From JAOUEE01 sp051011595 (lineage in GTDB: Bacteria > Actinomycetota > Acidimicrobiia > Acidimicrobiales > SHLQ01), in NCBI GenBank assembly GCA_051011595.1, contig JBPCTQ010000166.1:1-23913 (forward strand): a stretch of 23,913 nt of DNA, given 5' to 3'. How positions within the stretch are numbered: position 1 is the stretch's first letter; each line of letters opens with the position of its first letter. The translations under genes were made by a program, and so were the position numbers. Positions 22,301 to 23,913 of this stretch are shown here, in pieces. The notes under the pieces are model-generated. The model had not been told where the DNA came from, did not search any database, and saw nothing but the letters and a program-made list of their open reading frames with translations.

Positions 22301-23913
22301 GTGCTGTACACGCTGGCGGTGCACACCGCCGATGAGCTGGATATCCCCGTGATCGTGACCGGCCTGAGCCGAGGTCAGTTCTTCGAGACCCGGCTCACGC
22401 CGGCCCAGTTCACCCGCGAAGGCTTCGACCCGGCCACCATCGACGCCACCGTGCTCGCGGCCCGCAAGGCCTATCACCGCGAACACGATGCGGTGTCGGA
22501 CCTGATGGACACCTCGGTCTTCGCCACCGACGAGGTGTTCGACCGGATCCGGTTCGTGGACTTCTACCGCTACACCGACGTCGAGCTGGACGAGATGTAC
22601 TCCTTCCTCGATGCCCGCGCCCCCTGGGTGCGGCCGGCCGACACCGGTCGCTCCACCAACTGCCTGGTCAATGCCGCCGGCATCCACGTGCACCGACTGG
22701 AGCGGGGCTTCCACAACTACGCGATGCCCTACAGCTGGGATGTGCGTCTGGGCCACAAGACGCGTGATGAGGCGCTGGCCGAGCTCGACGATCCCGTCGT
22801 GGCCGACGAAGTGGCGTCGATGCTGCACCAGATCGGCTACACCCCGCGCCCCACCCAGGTGCTCACCGCCTGGTACGTGGCCGATGACGACATCGACCCG
22901 GCCGATCTGCGGGCCCGCCTCGTCCACCAGCTGCCGGCCCACGCCCTGCCGGCAGCCTTCGTGCGGGTCGATCACGTTCCGCTCACCGTCAACGGCAAGG
23001 TCGACACCGATCGATTGGAGCCGCCGGGGCGCACCCACCGCATCGGCGACGGAACACAACCCGAGACCGCCACCGAGGAGCTGGTCGCGGAGGTCTGGGG
23101 CCGGGTCCTCGGCCTCGAGTCGGTGAGTGTGACGACGCCGTTCTTCGATCTGGGCGGGACCTCGCTGCGGGCGCTCGAGATGATCGTCATGCTGGCCGAC
23201 GAGGTCGGGATCGACGTTCCCGAGAGCCTGGCCTTCCAGCACCGAACCGTGCGCGACCTCGCCCTGCAGGTCGATGGCCTGCTGCGGGCAGCCGCCGGTG
23301 AGGGCGAGGAGGCGCCGCCGTCGCCCGCCGTGCCGGTGATGGACGACGAACGACCGCTGTCGGTGGGGGAGGAGTCGCTGCTGTTCCAGTACCGAGTCGA
23401 CCCGACCGACACCCGCTACAACGTCACCCGGCTGTACCACCTGGAGGGTGAGCTCGAACCCGACCGATTGAGCGAGGCCGTGGCTGCGGTGGTGGCGCAC
23501 CAGGCGGTGTTGCACACGGCCTACGGCGCCGATCGGCTCCGGTTGACGGTCGACCAGGCCCTCGAGGTCACTCGTCGGGTCGTGGTCGACGACGACGAAC
23601 TGATGGCCTGGGCCGACGAGTTCAAGTCCCGTCCGTTCGACCTCGACCACGGTCCCTTGGTGCGGTTGGGTAGTGCTCGATGCGGTGGCGACCGTTGGGC
23701 ACTGCTCATCGGTGTGCCGCACGTGGTGGCCGATGCCGGCGCCCTCGACGTCTTCTGGGACCAGGTCGCCCAGGCGTACGACGGCCAGACCTTGCCCGAG
23801 TTGCCCGTCAGCTATGCCGAGATCGGCCATCGGCAACGGGAGCGGCACCGAATAGACCCCGCCGCCCGTGAATTCTGGGGCAACGAGCTGGCCGACATCG
23901 ACGGGCCGACCCC
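19298..23913 (+). CDS. Nonribosomal peptide synthetase C-A(interrupted by PP-loop)-T-C, 5' part
   Basis: Open to the right edge: at least 1538 residues, no in-frame stop. Start GTG overlaps the carrier TGA (GTGA). Domains: C1 about 10-440, catalytic HHVITDA (H137, H138, D142) where the usual G is A; A domain from about 448, with A3 FTSGSTGRPKG (572-582), A4 FDLTITS (D618), A5 NEYGPTE (706-712), A7 YRTGDR, A8 GRLDEQLKLGGIRIEPGE; then an inserted domain at about 853-1183 (separate entry); A domain resumes with LTAWYV (1189-1194) and ends with A10 PLTVNGKVD (K1234). T domain DLGGTSLRAL (S1289); C2 from about 1345, cut off, with PHVVADA (H1475, D1479). The hand-derived A code is D-L-T-K-I-G-E-V-G-K, one residue from the asparagine code D-L-T-K-L-G-E-V-G-K. 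It would condense the carrier-bound acyl group with Asn, then pass it to a further module. Confidence 0.93.
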   Translation, partial: MSTDAPVVLRSARSLSAAQQVVWAGQRLLPDVPLSNMATLSRFDGPIDDGRLVAAFDEVAAASDALRTVVDDRGGVAVPSVRPEPPGSTAVVDVADGAIDRFVQDRISRPLPLHECGYDSVLLREPDGSTAWYLCLHHVITDATSSSLVYAATAAAYEGRPFDVGSYREHLEQLDGREGNAAVQKASAYWSAPLPAADPISLYGPAREPSSCTPRTETELSNSRTGRMTELLQGPLATLSFDMGRLAMVATTLAVTLHRLAGVNTVRVGVPVHHRSSEQTRNLVGLLMELYPITIEVGAGDTFRTVYDRAVRDCFAMLRRAEPGTAPRQDFEVVLNVVPAAFGPFGEVGATTQWLHSGHVDPAHRLRCQLYDFTGDGQTIALDVSESLADSAGRDRTLEHVLTVLDAFLADPDAAIGSFSLVSDRERSVVIDDFNEDARSRDLAPVDVVGALRSRSDRAALSDGRITLDGGQLADRIDTLAHWLAGQGIGVGDRVGIELPRSVEAVVAVHGVLRSGAAFCPIDPELPTERRRALLEDLAPALVLEELPDLSATVSFTPDRAPRSDDLAYVLFTSGSTGRPKGVPITHEGLSQYLDFALDAYVDSEPPVVALHSSLSFDLTITSLFLPLLAGGEMVVIEPAGAEGLREIVDARRVTMLKATPSHLELLVRMLGADHPLRTLIVGGEAFGRDLADRLLAARPGLAIYNEYGPTEAVVGCMIHRYDPATDEGPEVPIGRPAPGAAIVTLDPYGHPTPLGASGELYLHRPGMAAGYWQRSELTADRFVSRPEVWPDLLYRTGDRVRMIDSRTMVYEGRLDEQLKLGGIRIEPGEIEAAINTHPAVDHSVVRLWSPSAEAATGPMCQRCGLGADVPGVTIDDGVCSVCREYDAVSAQAEQYFGTPADLRELIGAAGAERSGDYDCLHLLSGGKDSTYALYQLVGMGLRVRALTLDNGFISDGAKANVSRAVEDLGVDHQFVTTDAMNAVFKDSLERYSNVCNGCFKVLYTLAVHTADELDIPVIVTGLSRGQFFETRLTPAQFTREGFDPATIDATVLAARKAYHREHDAVSDLMDTSVFATDEVFDRIRFVDFYRYTDVELDEMYSFLDARAPWVRPADTGRSTNCLVNAAGIHVHRLERGFHNYAMPYSWDVRLGHKTRDEALAELDDPVVADEVASMLHQIGYTPRPTQVLTAWYVADDDIDPADLRARLVHQLPAHALPAAFVRVDHVPLTVNGKVDTDRLEPPGRTHRIGDGTQPETATEELVAEVWGRVLGLESVSVTTPFFDLGGTSLRALEMIVMLADEVGIDVPESLAFQHRTVRDLALQVDGLLRAAAGEGEEAPPSPAVPVMDDERPLSVGEESLLFQYRVDPTDTRYNVTRLYHLEGELEPDRLSEAVAAVVAHQAVLHTAYGADRLRLTVDQALEVTRRVVVDDDELMAWADEFKSRPFDLDHGPLVRLGSARCGGDRWALLIGVPHVVADAGALDVFWDQVAQAYDGQTLPELPVSYAEIGHRQRERHRIDPAAREFWGNELADIDGPT
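21854..22846 (+). other. Embedded zinc knuckle + PP-loop ATP pyrophosphatase domain inside the NRPS A domain
   Basis: About 330 residues (853-1183 of the NRPS) with no counterpart in normal A domains. It opens with a Cys4 knuckle (C861-x2-C864, C880-x2-C883), followed by the PP-loop SGGKDSTYAL (S925-K928-D929-S930), a Rossmann-like strand RVRALTLDNGF, an internal CNGC (C996, C999), and TGLSRGQFFETRL (from T1021), which corresponds to the TGH..D..ET block of tRNA-thiolation enzymes. A C-terminal part has STNCLVNAAG (C1122) and YSWDVRLGHKTRDEA. Knuckle plus PP-loop plus W-x-x-R-x-G-x-x-x-R-x-E-A end resembles N-acetyl-sugar amidotransferases (WbpG/PseA type), which turn an acetamido group into an acetamidino group. 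It probably activates a carbonyl oxygen with ATP for attack by ammonia or sulfide. Confidence 0.8.

Noticed and set aside
22121..23848. 575-codon minus-strand open frame opposite the NRPS
   Set aside because: It is antisense to domains with intact PP-loop, A10 and carrier motifs; the product is Val/Gly/His/Gln-rich low-complexity, typical of GC-rich shadow frames.

Overview
The window is very GC-rich, gene-dense DNA with frequent GTG starts, 4-nt stop/start overlaps, TAnnnT-type -10 boxes placed to give leaderless mRNAs, and a Cys tRNA without an encoded CCA. It contains a membrane protein with the N-terminal GPGWWxASDGKWYPP signature, many CoA-metabolism genes and a mycobacterial-style autoinhibited adenylyl cyclase. 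Together these point to an actinobacterium. I would guess the Acidimicrobiia, but that assignment is inference; there is no rRNA in the window.

Region 1 (1-9.8 kb) looks like ordinary chromosomal accessory metabolism: the C-terminal part of a PhyH-type dioxygenase and a small orphan protein; a two-gene SDR/crotonase operon on the minus strand; a divergent NTF2-like protein followed by a class III adenylyl cyclase; an ABM-fold protein and an ArsR repressor behind a clear promoter/operator; a 14-helix DHA2 efflux pump; a MFE2-like SDR; an M50-type membrane protease with a helical-repeat tail; and an alpha/beta hydrolase whose 3' end overlaps the protease gene by 52 nt. Region 2 (9.8-15.1 kb) has tRNA-Cys(GCA), two small membrane proteins, a trans-aconitate methyltransferase-like gene, a nitroreductase-SRPBCC fusion coupled to a CoA-pyrophosphatase-type Nudix gene, and a HupE/UreJ-like membrane protein.

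Region 3 (15.1 kb to the right edge) is the interesting part: a nonribosomal peptide cluster cut off by the window. An acyl-CoA dehydrogenase resembling carrier-protein-bound prolyl dehydrogenases is transcribed leftwards. Divergent from it is a tightly coupled operon (every junction a 4-nt overlap): an ornithine cyclodeaminase-family enzyme, a stand-alone adenylation enzyme, a stand-alone carrier protein, and an NRPS of at least 1538 residues. The first four proteins form a plausible set to make proline, load it on the carrier and oxidise it to pyrrole-2-carboxyl thioester.

The NRPS reads C - A - T - C(partial). Its A domain carries an almost exact asparagine specificity code. Between core motifs A8 and A10 it is interrupted by about 330 residues: a Cys4 zinc knuckle followed by a PP-loop ATP pyrophosphatase (SGGKDS) with an internal CxxC, most like the N-acetyl-sugar amidotransferase / tRNA-thiolation families. 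I infer an assembly line that joins a pyrrole-type acyl group to Asn and may convert a carbonyl or carboxamide into an amidine, thioamide or related group on the enzyme. The embedded enzyme, its substrate and its nitrogen or sulfur donor are hypotheses; the domain order and motifs are read directly from the sequence. No stretch longer than 300 bases lacks a gene, and I see no insertion sequences or CRISPR arrays.
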